Shown piece by piece: positions 1-11,734 of a DNA stretch of 64,000 nt. Location: assembly GCF_000204055.1 (NCBI RefSeq), contig NW_006768820.1:166522-230521 (forward strand), read 5' to 3'. The stretch's first letter is position 1. Each line of letters starts with the position of its first letter. Position numbers and translations under genes: made by a program. The DNA is from Melampsora larici-populina 98AG31 (Eukaryota; Basidiomycota; Pucciniomycetes; Pucciniales; Melampsoraceae). Below the pieces are notes generated by a model. That model was not told the origin of the DNA. It saw only the letters and a program-made list of their open reading frames with translations, and ran no database searches.

Positions 1-56
1 ATATAAGTGATAAATTGATTGGACTGGCCACGTCAATGATTACCACGTGCCACAGG

Positions 57-1871
57 TCAAGCGGTATTTGGATGTAGTGATTCATCTCCTCCCATATCAT
101 CACCAAACTTTAGTTCCAATTTTTTAATCTCCTTTTGTACACGCTCCTCCGAAGGCAAGCTAAACTTTGTTTTATTTTTCCTGAGTTGGGTCCAAGTACA
201 TTCGCCATTGAAGATATCATAGTCATTGTACAATGCCAAGACAAAGTAACTATAAAACAATAGACTTCAGTAAAGATTGATCATAGAATTTTAATCTTGA
301 TATCAATTAAAAGAATGTGCGTACGCATATCGATATTGTGTTGACTGACCACGTAAACACTCCAATTTCTGATCCACGACGTTCCAGAAGGTCCGATTAT
401 GGTAAATTTTACCATGTGTTCCCCAATGAGACGCTTGCATTCTCTAGTCAAAGGAAAGCTTGTCAATTTCATATCCACATGATTCAATTGTGATTCCTTA
501 CCAGCCAAGCATATCGGGTTTTTCGAAGGTGCTCCACGGTTTTTATGATTTCCTCACAAACTTGCACTCGGCCACCAATTTGACTTTTTTCCTTCTCATG
601 AAGCTGTTGCAGTCGGTGTTTGTAAGTAAAATCACACATTTGTGTTATTGAATGATTCAATTACAAGACAAAAAAAAACTTACTTTGACGATGATAGTAT
701 CAATATCTGGAATGTTGCCAGTGCAGGGTTTGGCTTTCTTTCTTCGTGGGAGGTGAATCTTGGTGAGAAGCTAGATGGGTCATCAGAGACTTGAACTTGA
801 TCTCACTTGAGATGGAACACACTTACAATGGTTTCGAACTCTTTTCGGGTCTGCTTGCAAATGTTGGTCAAAGTCTTCTGCAATGCTTTTGTCGCTTTGG
901 GATTGGGCTTGGCTCCATATCCAGATGGAAGAAGACGATTTTTCCATTCGGTAGGATTGGATAGGATGGCGCTCTATCCAATTTGTCAGCAAACAGCATC
1001 ACAAATTTGAAAAATGGTGATCAGTAGGACTTACCATCAACTTTGCATGTAAGCTTAATGGGAGGGTGTCTCCATTAGCTTCTTTGTTGTGAGTTGCAGT
1101 ATAAGCTTGGACATCACCATCCATGATGCACTGTACAGACAACGATTTGATGCATTGCTTCTCATAAGAAACAAGCATCATGATGATTCAGCAGCCGTAA
1201 CGATATAATAAAGACTAATGTATTGATTGATACTTACTTTCAACTCTGATTTTTCGTCCCAGCCGCCTACAGTAGAGGCCAGGGTAGTTGAAATACGCTC
1301 ATTGATCTCCTCAAGCTTATTGAATATCTTCTTGTGATTTGACATCATATCTTGACGTAGGGATAGTACAGTGGCCGCCATCGCATGGAACTGGTTGTCA
1401 CCCTGTGTGAACTACAGAAGAGATTGAATTTGTTAGTCTGGGTACAAGAACACTCAATGATACTTACGTTACATAGCTTGCGACCAATAATTTTGTTCTC
1501 TTCATTCAAGTTCGCCACTTCAAAGACTTTATTGAAAGAAATAAGCTTGAATGATGTCATATTGTCGACCAACCTCATGGTTGGCTTCTCAAGCTCAACA
1601 TTTTCTTCACTAACTTCACGGTTTTCTAACATCAGATCATGAAAAGTATGAGTCAATTTACTTTCAGAAGAAAAAATACATAAATGAATGCTTACTGCCT
1701 TTATCAATTGCATTGAACTGATCGAGATCGTTGTACAGTCCCCTCCAAGTGGTTTACGTAATCATTCAAGTTCTGCAGCGGCGGGGCCGGGGCCTGTTGC
1801 AAACCCGATGATTACAAATCCTAGGCGTGGGGACGTGTACATATCAGAGTCATTATCTTCATTTCCACCTA

Positions 1872-1902
<31 letters not shown>

Positions 1903-2531
1903 TTCATCATCTTCATCTTCATTGAAAACCAATTCCTGATTGTCATCATCTTCTTCATTGACAACTACATCATCATCATCATTGTCTTCATCTTCATCTT
2001 CATTGATATTTGCATCATCATTGTCATCGGCAACTGCGTCCTCAATGTATTCCAAGCTGCTTTGAATCAATGGGCTGTCATTTTGGGTTTGAGGTTTTTG
2101 AGTCGGTTTTTGAGCCGGTTTTTGGATAGGCTTTTGAGTCGGTTTTTGAGTCGGTTTTTGGATAGGTTTTTGAGTCGGTTTTTGAGTCGGTTTTTGAATA
2201 GGTTTTTGAATAGGCTTTTGAATAGGCTTTTGAATAGGCGGATTTTCATCAATCTGAGTGAGTGATGCTTGTGCAATTTTCTTCTTTTCCTTTTGATATT
2301 GACTATAGTTCTTGCGAGGTTGAGATAGTGGAGGTGATGGTGGTTTTTAATTTGAGCCGTCCCCTTCCGAGTTGAGGGTTTAGAAGTAGAAGATACTTCA
2401 GGTGGTGATTTCTGACGATTCCTCAAGGTTCGACCAATGGCCGGTTGAGATACCCGCGGTGATTCATTGGCACTATCACTGACTGCAGTAGGAGGACGAG
2501 CGTAAGGTTGGTAGCGCGCAGTTCGAGACAT
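57..2531 (-). CDS. unrecognised rust-type multi-exon protein with QKP repeats and acidic tract
   Basis: I do not recognise this protein. ATG at 2531 is chosen because it sits in an AACAACAATG context and starts a Ser/Pro/Arg-rich disordered N-terminus (MSRTARYQPYAR). A proline-rich linker, twelve (T/I/A)QKP tetrapeptides and a long Asp/Glu tract (about 1830-2060) follow. Smaller exons then lie between GTAAGT-type donors near 1467, 1240, 835 and 690. Readable segments include EWKNRLLPSGYGAKPNPK (about 960-830), KKAKPCTGNIPDIDTIIVK (about 750-690) and a charged last exon ending at the stop at 57. Repeats plus acid runs suggest a nuclear or chromatin role, but that is only inference. One frame break lies near 2340, where five A bases stand and six would keep the frame. 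The gene may be a second ORF of the neighbouring Plavaka element, which is on the same strand, or an independent multicopy gene. I am confident it is coding and unsure of the exact exons. Confidence 0.55.
2093..2236. repeat. 12-bp coding minisatellite, 12 units
   Basis: Twelve tandem 12-bp units read GGTTTTTGAGTC or variants on the plus strand. The third base block varies (agtc, agcc, gata, aata), giving (T/I/A)QKP on the minus strand. Units are in frame with the acidic tract downstream, so copy number can change without breaking the frame. Variants are grouped: aata units cluster at the N-terminal side and agtc/gata units at the other. Confidence 0.9.
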
Positions 2532-2945
2532 TGTTGTTGGTTGTTTTCTGTTGAATTGATTGAACAAAGTGGAAAGAAGTGGATGAGAGAGATGGTCAAG
2601 AGGAGATGAAGACATTGTAAAAACCTTACCTTGAGATCGAATTCATTCAATCGGTGAAAGACGTGTAACACCTTCACATGACATTGTACCGGCCGTTCTG
2701 AGGGACATTTCACCAGATCAGTGATCCTTGTGAGACGAAGATTAAAAACTTACAAAAACTAAAAGATCAAGAAATCAAGAGAGGAACAGAGCCAGTAATA
2801 TTGATGATATGTCATATTCCATGATTGCATTTTGTCGATTTTATGAAGCCACACTGTATACCAACCAATCAAGCATTCAAAATGCTTTATAAATAACTGG
2901 ATATTGATATTGAAAACTCGTTAACAAAAATATTAAGAAAAGAAA
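2532..2945. other. intergenic, nothing recognised
   Basis: A-rich stretch between the start of the QKP-repeat gene and the stop of the transposase pseudogene. Both neighbours are on the minus strand, so it holds the 5' region of one and the 3' region of the other. I see no conserved motif. Confidence 0.5.
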
Positions 2946-5900
2946 TTAGAATGTCATTGATGACGGTCCAGCAACTGGTATAGCTGTGTCATCTTGTGAC
3001 AGTGACTGCGACTGCTGCACAATTTTGATCTGACCAATCCTCTTTCTCTTAACACCCCTTTGCCCTGTTTGTCCCGCTAAGAACTTTTCCTCCTCTTTTT
3101 CTCTTTTTTTTCCCTTTGCATCATCTTTCTTCTTGATTGCTTGCTTCCAATTTTGAATTCCCACTACACAAAATGTCATCTTTACCGGGCGGTAAAGAAA
3201 ACTACTGACATAGAAAAGTCCTGAGGCAACAGGAAGAGAGCTAAAACTCTGAAAAAATATGCACCTTGTTCCTAGATGTTGGGGCGTCATGACAAGTATT
3301 TTTTTGTATTCTACACACAGATATTGGTTAATGTACTAACAATAAAGGCTGAGAATCATCAAAAACCCACCTGTAACAATACCTGAAATTTGGCCCTTGA
3401 CTTTGAAGACAGGATTTTGGAATCTTCAAACATCAATAACTTCTGCAGTTCTGAATCAAATCACACGATTTGAAGTGCATTAAAAAGGTGAGCCTTTCCT
3501 CTACATTTTTCATTGAGACATCACATCTGTAGCTGGTCTAAAAAGGATCCTACAGAGCTATTCATGCAGAACTGTTTGAACATATGTAGAGTGTTTAAAT
3601 GACTAGATAGCACCTTACTAACATTATGAAGGTGAAGGAGAATAGTTCAGCTTTTTAATGAACCAAAAATCGAGTTATTTGGAGCAGAATTGCAAAAGTT
3701 ACTGAAGTTTTTAGACCACAAAATATTGTCTTCATACTCATGACCCAAATTTCAGGTATTGTTACATGTGAGTTTTTGATGATTTTCAGTGTTTATTGTT
3801 AGTACATAAACCAATATCTGCGTGTAAAATACAAAAAAATACTCATCATGACGCCCCAACATCTAGGAACAAGGTGCATATTTTTTCAGATTTTTAGCTC
3901 TCTTCCTGTTGCCTCAGGACTTTTCTATGTCAGTAGTTTTCTTTACCGCCCGGTAAAGATTACATTTGGTGTAGTGTCCTCCTTGGACAGCTGAAATAAA
4001 ATCTCGCGGTGTTACCTCCTCAAAGAAGATCTGTGCCCATGCCCGATGCAGTTTGGCATTATAAAATGCAGCCGAATTCAAGATAAAATCACTCGTTGGG
4101 ACATGAACAACATGATAATCCAGATTTTTTGATGAACGACGTTCGACCATGACTTCACGAGTTCTTTGAACACTGCACTTACTTGCATGGCAGTTGTGTT
4201 GGATATTTAAAACTGCTTCAATGTCCTAAAGCATTTGATGATTATTTTCAGACGATCAAACATTTCAAAAGATTTTATAAGTGGATAGGTGCTTGCTGAA
4301 ATATTGATCCAAGCCTTCCGATTGGTTTTTTTAATCTCTCGCATGCTATAGAATTGGTCAATATGACCAAGATTGCAATGATCAAGAGCCTCAAACTTTG
4401 TCTGTCGTAAAGTACATCCTCCAACGGCCCAAATCCTTTTAACACAAGCAATTCTTCGCTGACTTTCAGTGTGAGCATTTTTGACTGACACAAATACCTC
4501 AGCAGTAACCTTGTGTTTATTGCTCAATGTAATGTCTTCGAGAACCTTCCAGTCATTGGCCTCAAAAGAGTTGAAGATCATGGTTGGAATCATTTGTTCT
4601 GGACCGTCCGGTTGTATTTTTTGAATTTCTAGATTGAGTAGAAGTTAAATCAAATGTGACATAATAATTGGTTAATCAATGCACTCACTTCCTATTTTGA
4701 TTGGAATTTCTTTATTCCACAAAGAATTATACCCCAAAGCTTTTTGAAACAATTTATTATTCCGAAATATATCTTGAATATTTTTGCTTGCTTGTATGTA
4801 AGTTCTTGCCTTATAGTCGTATGTCTTTGATGCTGTGACTGCTCGGATAAGTCGGTGGTTATTGAAGGAGTTAGCGATATCTTTACTTGGGCTTAAATGA
4901 TTTGACATAATCGAAGATTTTCTGGTGTTTCAATTGTAACCCTCAAAGTTCTCAGTACCAAATAGCACAGCTGGTCCAAAAGTACGAATAGATTTGCATA
5001 GATGAATTAACATATGGAACTTGGGCTTATTGCACCACTGCGCTGAGAGTTGAGCAATAGATTTGAGAAATATCTGAATTAGTCAATCAAGTTCTGATGC
5101 ATATGTTTCTATGTCGTTGATCTTGGTCTGGAAGATGTATGGTGCAAGGTTGGAGATGGCAGTCCATGCTGCACGTTCGTGATCGGATAAGTTGCAGCAT
5201 TCAAAAAAAATAAAAGGTGAGCATTGTAACACCATTCAAAACTCTTTGCCAGTCAGACTGAGGAAATGTTGGATCATCGTCTTGGGTTGAATTGGAGGAA
5301 TCTGCAATCCTGATCTATCAAAAGACCTCCAACGTCCGCAAATCTTGTTTTTTTCGGAGGCAGATGCAGCCTGCATTTGATGGCGCAAGAGGTACTTGAC
5401 AACCCCTAATAATATCACATGCAACACCTCGACCGGAGTGTCGCAATGACCATCAAATCCTGCATAGATTGAGTCAACATCAATACATGCAAAAGAGTGC
5501 AGGGATCAGTGTGCACTCACCTTTCAAACGCAAGAACGGATTAAATAACCGTTCTCCGAATTTCTCATTCAAATCGTTATAGAGTTCCACCACTAGTTCA
5601 TTGGAAATGTTTGGATCTCGATGCATTTCTTGAAGCATTTTGACAAAGTTGATGTTGTGTGTATCTCGCAAACCCCACAAAGATGATTGATCATCAAAGC
5701 GTCCAAAAGATCCTGGTAGTTTGGCGAGCTCCCAAATATCCTTGCTACCCTTGATGATCTCTGTCCATTTACGCTTTGGTAGAGATGACTAGAGATAGAT
5801 AGAAAAGAACATTGATCAGTAAAAAAATTCACTGTATGTTTAATACAAATATCAGCTTATGACTTGTAAAAATTTACCTTATTTCCTTGTTCGTCAATTC

Positions 5901-7896
5901 CCAGGAAATCACAAACATATTTTTTTGAGCATTTTTCAACCATGCTTTCGGCCCGTAGATTGCAAATACGACAGGGTGTTGATGAAGATGTCGGATTCAT
6001 TGTATTCGTGACCGCGGCATGCATTGGGGAGTCCCCCAAATGACATATAACACTGGTCATGACAAACACTTCGGTATCAATCTTGTTATCGTAGGCCACA
6101 AAGCCTTCTGTACTTAGCAAACTAGTATCACTTGTCAGACAAATTTCATTAGACAAGCTCAATGTAAACTTACTTGAGTTCGTCAATCAAAGGATCCGCC
6201 AGCTCCAATGCACCGGCGGTGTTTGAGGTTGTCAGGAAGTGGCAATTATATTCCTGATTTGCCAGTTTTGGAGGTAATCCAGCCAGAGTACAGTAAAATG
6301 CCATTATATGTTTGTTCCATCGCTTTGAGATATTCCCTGAAAGGTCGTCGCAGTATAAAACCAAGGGGATATGTCGGATTATTTTACCATTGGCCTTTTG
6401 GCGCCAGGGATTGTACAGCACTACTTCGGAGAAGTGACCACAAGTTGAAGATTCTACAAATCTCACCAAGGTTGAAAATCAACGAGATATACATTATCAG
6501 AGATTATAATAATAGACACTTACGATACATAACTTCCTTGCAGTGATCTTTCATTAAAACACCTTCACGTAATTCTATTTCATCAAAGACTCTCCAGAAA
6601 TCATCAACATTGATTGTTGATAGCCGGTCAGAGTTAAAAGTTGAGGCATGTGAGAATTCGATCTGAATCTTTTTTGATCCTTTTTTCCCTTTTCTTTGAA
6701 AATTTGCATAGACACACTTTGCAAAAATATGAGATCCAGAGCGGTAGAAATAGAAAGGAACAACTATCTGTTTGTCTCGCAGTTGGACCGGTTCAAATAG
6801 ATAGAAATGTCCGTTTGGTTGATCAATCATTTGAACTCTCATGTCTGGATCAAGTAGTTCTTGCCACTTCTTGGATTGAGACAGCCGGTCGATTTTTGAG
6901 GATGCAGTTGGAAGTTCTGGAATAAACTCAAGATAATCTCTAACAAAGGGATTCGCAAGTTACTGAACCATGATACAGTCAATTTATTAAGATTAGGTAT
7001 CTGATTCTAGACAAAATTCACCTGTTTTAAGATATCCTTGACTCTAAGGCCAAAACACACTTTTTCCAGAGGGCTCAAGCTTTCATAGACCCTGAATTCG
7101 TACTTTTTTTGAAGCCGTTTGCAAAGTTGCTGCAGGGTCTTATATGCAGGCAGCTTGACGTTAAAGGACAACTGCGACATTGTGGTACGTGTGGTACCTA
7201 GAATCAGAAGCCCAACAAATTGCTGTGCACCCAAGGGAATCAATAAGTAAGAAGAAGATGAGAAAATACTCTGGGAAGCTGAGAAATGACGTGCCTCTAA
7301 ACTAGAAAAAGGTGCCCAAGAGGAGTCATCATCTTCCTCTGAGGCCTCTGAATGAGGTTCATCCCCTTCTGATTCATTGTCTTCATTGTCAGAATCTGAA
7401 TCAATTAATCCTTCACCAATAGGTTCGTCCTCGTAACTATTGACGTGCTGAACCGGTGGTCGAAATAGATAGGAATGATCTTGAGCCCACAGGTCAATGA
7501 GTGCTGCGTTGATATGGAGTTCAGGCTCTGAGTTATCCTGATCCGACACAATATCCGAAAGATCTGGGATTTCAGGATTGTCTTCATCACAACCTGCCTG
7601 GATTTCGATTTCAGGTTGCAAAGGACCTTGATTTGACCTCAAAGGTGGAGTGGCAGCTGCAGCTGCAGCATCATTCTGCTCAGAAATCCATCGAGCAAAG
7701 TGTTTTCGATGGTTTGGTGTTTTAAGGTGTTTTGCAACAGAAGCTGACTGCATCAATCGGCTGTTTGGACACGCCAGACAACTGAAGAATGATGCCTCTA
7801 GCTCAACAATACCTTGAGAATGAATTATACAGTCAGCTTATGATTTGAAGATGCTCAAAGAACTTTGAAATAATTACATTGAGGCAATGGGTCCAT
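2946..7896 (-). pseudogene. Plavaka-type (CACTA superfamily) transposase, broken
   Basis: Family motifs are clear: an N-terminal zinc-finger-like CLACPNS segment followed by HLKTPNHRKHF (about 7780-7700), an acidic linker, then VLYNPWRQKANGKIIRHIPL, YCDDLSGNISKRWNKH and NQEYNCHFLTTSN (6420-6230), a CRICNLRAE segment near 5965, LHVILLGVVKYLL (about 5410), the GTENFEGYN motif (about 4950) and a Lys-rich tail ending at 2946. Plavaka transposases cut and paste DNA transposons in basidiomycetes. I place the start at 7896: a tiny first exon (MDPLPQ plus one base) is spliced to the exon whose first internal ATG is 7756, and this restores the cysteine region. About eight exons follow. It is dead in two ways: an in-frame TGA at 4930-4932 right after GTENFEGYN, and an 815-bp CACTA MITE at 3162-3976. 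Deleting the MITE and one TCC duplication restores the frame exactly. Confidence 0.8.
3162..3976. mobile_element. CACTA-type MITE, copy 1 (815 bp)
   Basis: The ends read CACTACACAAAATGTCATC and GATTACATTTGGTGTAGTG. The terminal inverted repeats run about 230 bp on each side, including the near-palindrome CTTTACCGGGCGGTAAAG. The flanks carry a 3-bp duplication, TCC (3159-3161 and 3977-3979). CACTA ends plus a 3-bp duplication define the CACTA/EnSpm superfamily. There is no coding capacity, so it is a non-autonomous derivative. It sits in the last exon of the Plavaka transposase. A copy of identical length is at 53708-54522. Confidence 0.93.
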
Positions 7897-8837
7897 TGTG
7901 AATCAGAAAGAGATCGAGTCAAAGGTATGAAGGGCAGAACTATCAAATCAACCACAGAAAGATTCAACAGTAAGCTTATTGTTATCAAATTCATTGAATA
8001 GAACATTTTCAGACATTTCTAACAACTGCTTACGTTTGATTCAAACAAAGGTATCTCTTTGAATATACGTTCAAAAGATCCAAGGAAGAAGGGTATTCAA
8101 TGCCGAAAAGATACACAGTTGCAATTGGTGTGATTGAGTGGCGATTAATCGGCCATGGCAATATCTGAAGCGGGACGGATGCCTGGAGATGCTGATGTGA
8201 GTTGATTTGATTTTGTGTTGGTTTGATCAGACTGATGATCGTTCTCACTCCAGTTGAGACCAATCAAAAGTCACAAGGAATTGGTTTCTTGACCAGCCAA
8301 GATTCCAGAATCCTTGCTCTATGATCTTGATTGCTTTGATCGAAGGAAAGAACGAAAAGGAGAATCAAAGGTAATTTGTGATGATCGTTTGGCAATGTCC
8401 TCCGATGGATCGAAGGGGAATCAAACAGCTTGGTGGTGCGAGAGTGATTTTTTCGATTTTTGATAACTTTTCATTGAGATTTGAAAACGGACTTGAGATT
8501 GGCGATGAAGTGCTGGAAATTGGTTGAAACTTGGGATATGAGATGAAACATCAACTGAACGCTGATTAGTGGAGGTGATTCAGCTGGAATTGGTGAAATC
8601 GGATGATTTACGGAAATCGAAGTGGTTGACTGGTGGTTTTTTGATTTCCGGCCAAGTACCCGTTGAATTGGTGGTATCTCGGCCGGAAATCAGCCATCAA
8701 AAAACCGGTTGTAATTTCAACCCCGTGGTACCGGTTGCTCAACTTAAGTTGGACTCATGGTGTAGTATTCCTTGATATTGCTGTACCCCTTGTACAATCC
8801 ATGGTGAACGAGTATCAAGTCGAGAAAAATACCAAAA
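7897..8837. other. upstream region with an inverted repeat, no clear gene
   Basis: This lies upstream of the transposase start. It is A+T-rich with scattered GATC-rich patches and no supported exon. The one structure seen is an interrupted inverted repeat at 8635-8706, listed separately. Short open frames here (for example 8030-8263) lack recognisable features. Confidence 0.5.
8635..8706. repeat. interrupted inverted repeat / hairpin
   Basis: GGTTTTTTG then ATTTCCGGCC at 8635-8653 pairs with GGCCGGAAAT then CAAAAAACC at 8681-8706. The 3' arm has a short bulge and the loop is about 27 bp. It could be a small foldback element or a structured UTR. Confidence 0.6.
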
Positions 8838-9185
8838 AAAACTCGATACAACAGAAACTCAGCTCTTCCAACAAGTTGCCGTCCAAATGTATCTTATTAT
8901 AATCCGGGTCAATTTGGTGGAGAGCAGGGACATACACCCATTTTCTCTGCTGAAGTTGATGAGATAATCCAGCGGCAATTTCTGGATCTGGAAATGATGT
9001 TGTGTATCTCACCACATTGTTTGGCCAATCACATCCAGGAAGCTGCTCAACGGCTAAACATTGAGACTGAAAGAATAGAATTAATCACCGTGTGGACTTG
9101 CCATGCAGCTATAGTCCACGAGCTGCACAATTCATATCCCAAACTTTATGAAGTTGTGGATGTTGATGCGCTGTGGGAAGAGTAA
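8838..9185 (+). CDS. unrecognised partial gene (terminal exon)
   Basis: The frame is open from about 8838 to TAA at 9183-9185 and reads like real protein: PGQFGGEQGHTPIFSAEVDE, then ANHIQEAAQRLNIETERIEL, then HELHNSYPKLYEVVDVDA. I do not recognise the family. No convincing start is visible upstream, so this is probably the last exon of a gene or a truncated copy. The fragment at 9752-10213 has the same orientation and could belong to the same gene, but the TAA between them argues against that. Confidence 0.35.
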   Translation, partial: KTRYNRNSALPTSCRPNVSYYNPGQFGGEQGHTPIFSAEVDEIIQRQFLDLEMMLCISPHCLANHIQEAAQRLNIETERIELITVWTCHAAIVHELHNSYPKLYEVVDVDALWEE

Positions 9186-9751
9186 GAGGTATCATCTATG
9201 TTTTCATCCATTCCCGGTGTACAAAGATAGCTCTTTGGATTCACAATGTACAGCTGACTTGAGTCAAAATAACATTACTGATATGATAATAAAGTGTTGA
9301 AGCTATTTTTGGTTGAAATCCAGTTAAAAAATGAAACTTTCATTTACATCAAGACAAAAGAATTAGAAATCTTGCAAAACTTGTGGTCCTTGTTGCTTCA
9401 TCTAGTGCAATCCACTTCGGGAGTGAGGAATAAAGCCAATCAGCTTAATTTGATGGTCATTCAGCTGAGGAGTTTCAATTGCATGTTTGTTTAGGTAGAA
9501 TTCTTCTTTTAGAACTGAGTTAGTCAGAGTGAGATCATATACTTCTGTAAAGCATGAAATAACACGATAAATCAAAAAATTTAAAACAAGAGCTTTTGAA
9601 AAGTAATGTTTGCCCTTTTATTTCTGAACCTCGTCAAGTCTCATCAACTCGCCTTTGTGAGATATATATATTGCTTTATGATATTAAAGGCACTGTCATC
9701 ATCATTGAGACGTTTCTCGACTTATTCTTTTATGTGTTTCATGTTTCAGCC
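9186..9751. other. no supported gene
   Basis: A+T-rich interval between two plus-strand gene fragments. A 66-codon open frame at 9294-9494 has no recognisable features. A pyrimidine-rich stretch ending in TTTCAG (to 9750) is a plausible splice acceptor for the next exon. Confidence 0.4.
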
Positions 9752-10213
9752 ATTGCCAAAATAATGTCACCCGACATTTTGGAAGGTATTCTTGATTGCA
9801 AACAACTGCTTTTGAGTAAAGCCCAAGTATTGGTGAGAGCAGTCAAAGATAGATCAACAGTCATGCGTACTCAATTCTTATCTGAACCCGAAGGAAACGG
9901 GACAATTGAAAATTATTGGAATCTTTATGATAAGCACACATACATGTCCGAGCAGCAAAAAGTCTGCCGACCTATGACTCTTTTCATTTATGTTCCTTTC
10001 CGCTGACACCCTCTTTATTTGTTTTTCCCTAAGCATCGGGTTGTACTTCAATTGGTCGGAACCGATTCAGTGGATTGGGTTCCATTCAATGAGGAGCCTG
10101 ATCTGGCTCTTCCACCCATGGTCATCATTCAAGCGAGCTTCAATGATCCCAAGGATCCAGATTGTGCTGTAAGGCTAAGAACAAAACCGGGCTACAATGC
10201 CATCAACAATTAA
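9752..10213 (+). CDS. unrecognised partial gene, two exons
   Basis: Exon A (about 9752-9961) follows a TTTCAG acceptor and contains PDILEGILDCKQLLLSKAQ and NYWNLYDKHTYMSEQQK. Exon B (10034-10213) follows CTAAG and contains VVLQLVGTDSVDWVPFNEE and RLRTKPGYNAINN before TAA. A 72-bp intron (9962-10033) joins them in phase 0, although its donor (GTCTGC) is weak. Family unknown, and no start codon is identified. It may be a host gene remnant in a transposon-rich stretch. Confidence 0.35.
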
Positions 10214-11228
10214 GAAAGCGTCAACAGAGGCATTGAGCAGTCTTGTAATTTGAATCAGTCAAATCACATTTTCTCTTCATTCTCTTTCCGCATTAGCTTT
10301 TTCCCTTCTGCCTTGCAGCTATAAAACTTATATTTTCTTTCGTTGAACTATACAAAATGGCTGATATTTCCAGTCAGCCCTATTCATCTTCTACAAATTG
10401 TTCAACCTCAATCTCATAACCTTCTCGCGGTTTCCAATCCCAAGCAGCAAGTAGTAGCACCGCAACAAGTGTTAATAGCAATGCTGCAGCACAACGCTTG
10501 TTTGGCAAACACCAGTGATCACCCATCCTACATCATCCAAAGTACCTGCTGTACCTACAATACCTGATATACCTAACACAAGCAATAGCCATAATGTAAA
10601 GTCAAAGTATTGCATCTCCCATCAAAAGTATCAAAAAGATGTGCTTTCACTTGAAAGTCATGAACTGCATTTTGCTTCTGCTTTTCATGAGGGACTATGA
10701 ATACTCAAACTTCTTCACCAAATCTCCAGCCCCCATCTCATCAGTGCATCAGCCAATTGTTGAAGTTTGTTATATGGCAGTGTGCCAACATTCATGAACG
10801 CTTCTTTTGTGTTCTTATACTCATTATCATCTTCATAAGTTTTTCTAAGGGATGCTTGTTGGATGGCGGTGCACCAAGTCAATGAACTCTCTGAATATCA
10901 AGTCTGGGTCAACCCAGTGATGTTTTTTGGACAGCAGTGTGCTAAGAAAAACAAACTCTTGGGTTTTTCATCCTACTAGGATAAATTTGGGTAAGCGCGT
11001 CAGCAGGTGATGTTTGTTGGAAAGTGGTGCACTCAAAATAACGAACTCTCTTTTTTGAAACCAATGAGTGTATTAATCACTAGAAACCTTTTCATTATTT
11101 TTACTCTCTATTATTTCAGTGGATGTCTTGTGGATGTGTGTAAACATTGAAGTGTCTGAATTGTTACTTTGTATCTTTAGCTCAATTGGACAACTGTTAA
11201 TGAATTACTACCGGGCACCGGGCTGAGT
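10214..11228. other. gene-poor stretch with degenerate tandem units
   Basis: No intact gene. Three diverged copies of a unit beginning GATG(C/T)TTGTTGGA and containing GTGCACCAAGTCAATGAACTCT lie near 10850-10895, 10920-10965 and 11010-11055. Another GATGT-TTG-TGGATG start occurs near 11115. Short open frames at 10343-10885 change frame repeatedly and look like debris. Confidence 0.5.
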
Positions 11229-11233
11229 ATTTT

Positions 11234-11567
11234 TGTAAGGTATTACATATAGGATCATGGCTTAGGTGTATGGGTTTAGATAGGTAGTTGGATTACTTGT
11301 ACTCGAAGATGCCCTAGCTCCATGAAGACTCTTCTTCACCGAATACTCTTCGGATGGAGCTAGGTGAGCTTTCATCTCTTATTTCAATCTCTCTTATTTC
11401 TTTCTCTTAGAGCGTGTCTGATGTATGTTTGTGTGTTGACCGAATACTCTTCGGATGGAGCTAGCTAGTTGTCTTATCTAGGAATAAAGTTGGGTTATAG
11501 ATTACATCTGGAGCTCAGCTCCCGTCGCGCCTCTCTTAGTGAAGACTTGACTCTCTCAAGTCTTACA
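11234..11567 (+). repeat. gypsy 5' LTR
   Basis: TG...CA ends, 334 bp. It contains two copies of CGAATACTCTTCGGATGGAG and a stem formed by CTAGCTCCAT (11314-11323) and ATGGAGCTAG (11354-11363). AATAAA near 11483 precedes GTTATAGATTA (11494-11504), which is the complement of the putative primer site just outside the LTR. Confidence 0.95.
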
Positions 11568-11573
11568 CTTTTT

Positions 11574-11584
11574 TAATCTATAAC
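11574..11584 (+). other. putative self-primer binding site
   Basis: TAATCTATAAC starts 6 bp after the 5' LTR. It is perfectly complementary over 11 bases to GTTATAGATTA inside the LTR (11494-11504). Pairing stops exactly at both ends. Tf1/sushi-type gypsy elements prime cDNA with the first 11 nt of their own transcript, so this matches that scheme. I see no obvious tRNA 3'-end complement in its place. Confidence 0.6.
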
Positions 11585-11734
11585 AATTCAATCAACCTTT
11601 TTTACTATTGTCAACCCAACCAATCAAATTCCTTTTTTTTAATTTTTTATTTCACTTGAATTGATCGACAAGAACTAAACCGACACCCGTGAGAAATCTC
11701 ACGATACTAGACAGTAATTGACAACTTACGCTTC

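Noticed and set aside
1688..1939. Poly-serine plus-strand ORF
   Set aside because: It is the antisense shadow of the Asp/Glu tract of the minus-strand gene.
8663..8902. Overlapping plus-strand ORFs before 8838
   Set aside because: They cover the inverted repeat, have no start context or family features and disagree with the frame of the exon at 8838-9185.
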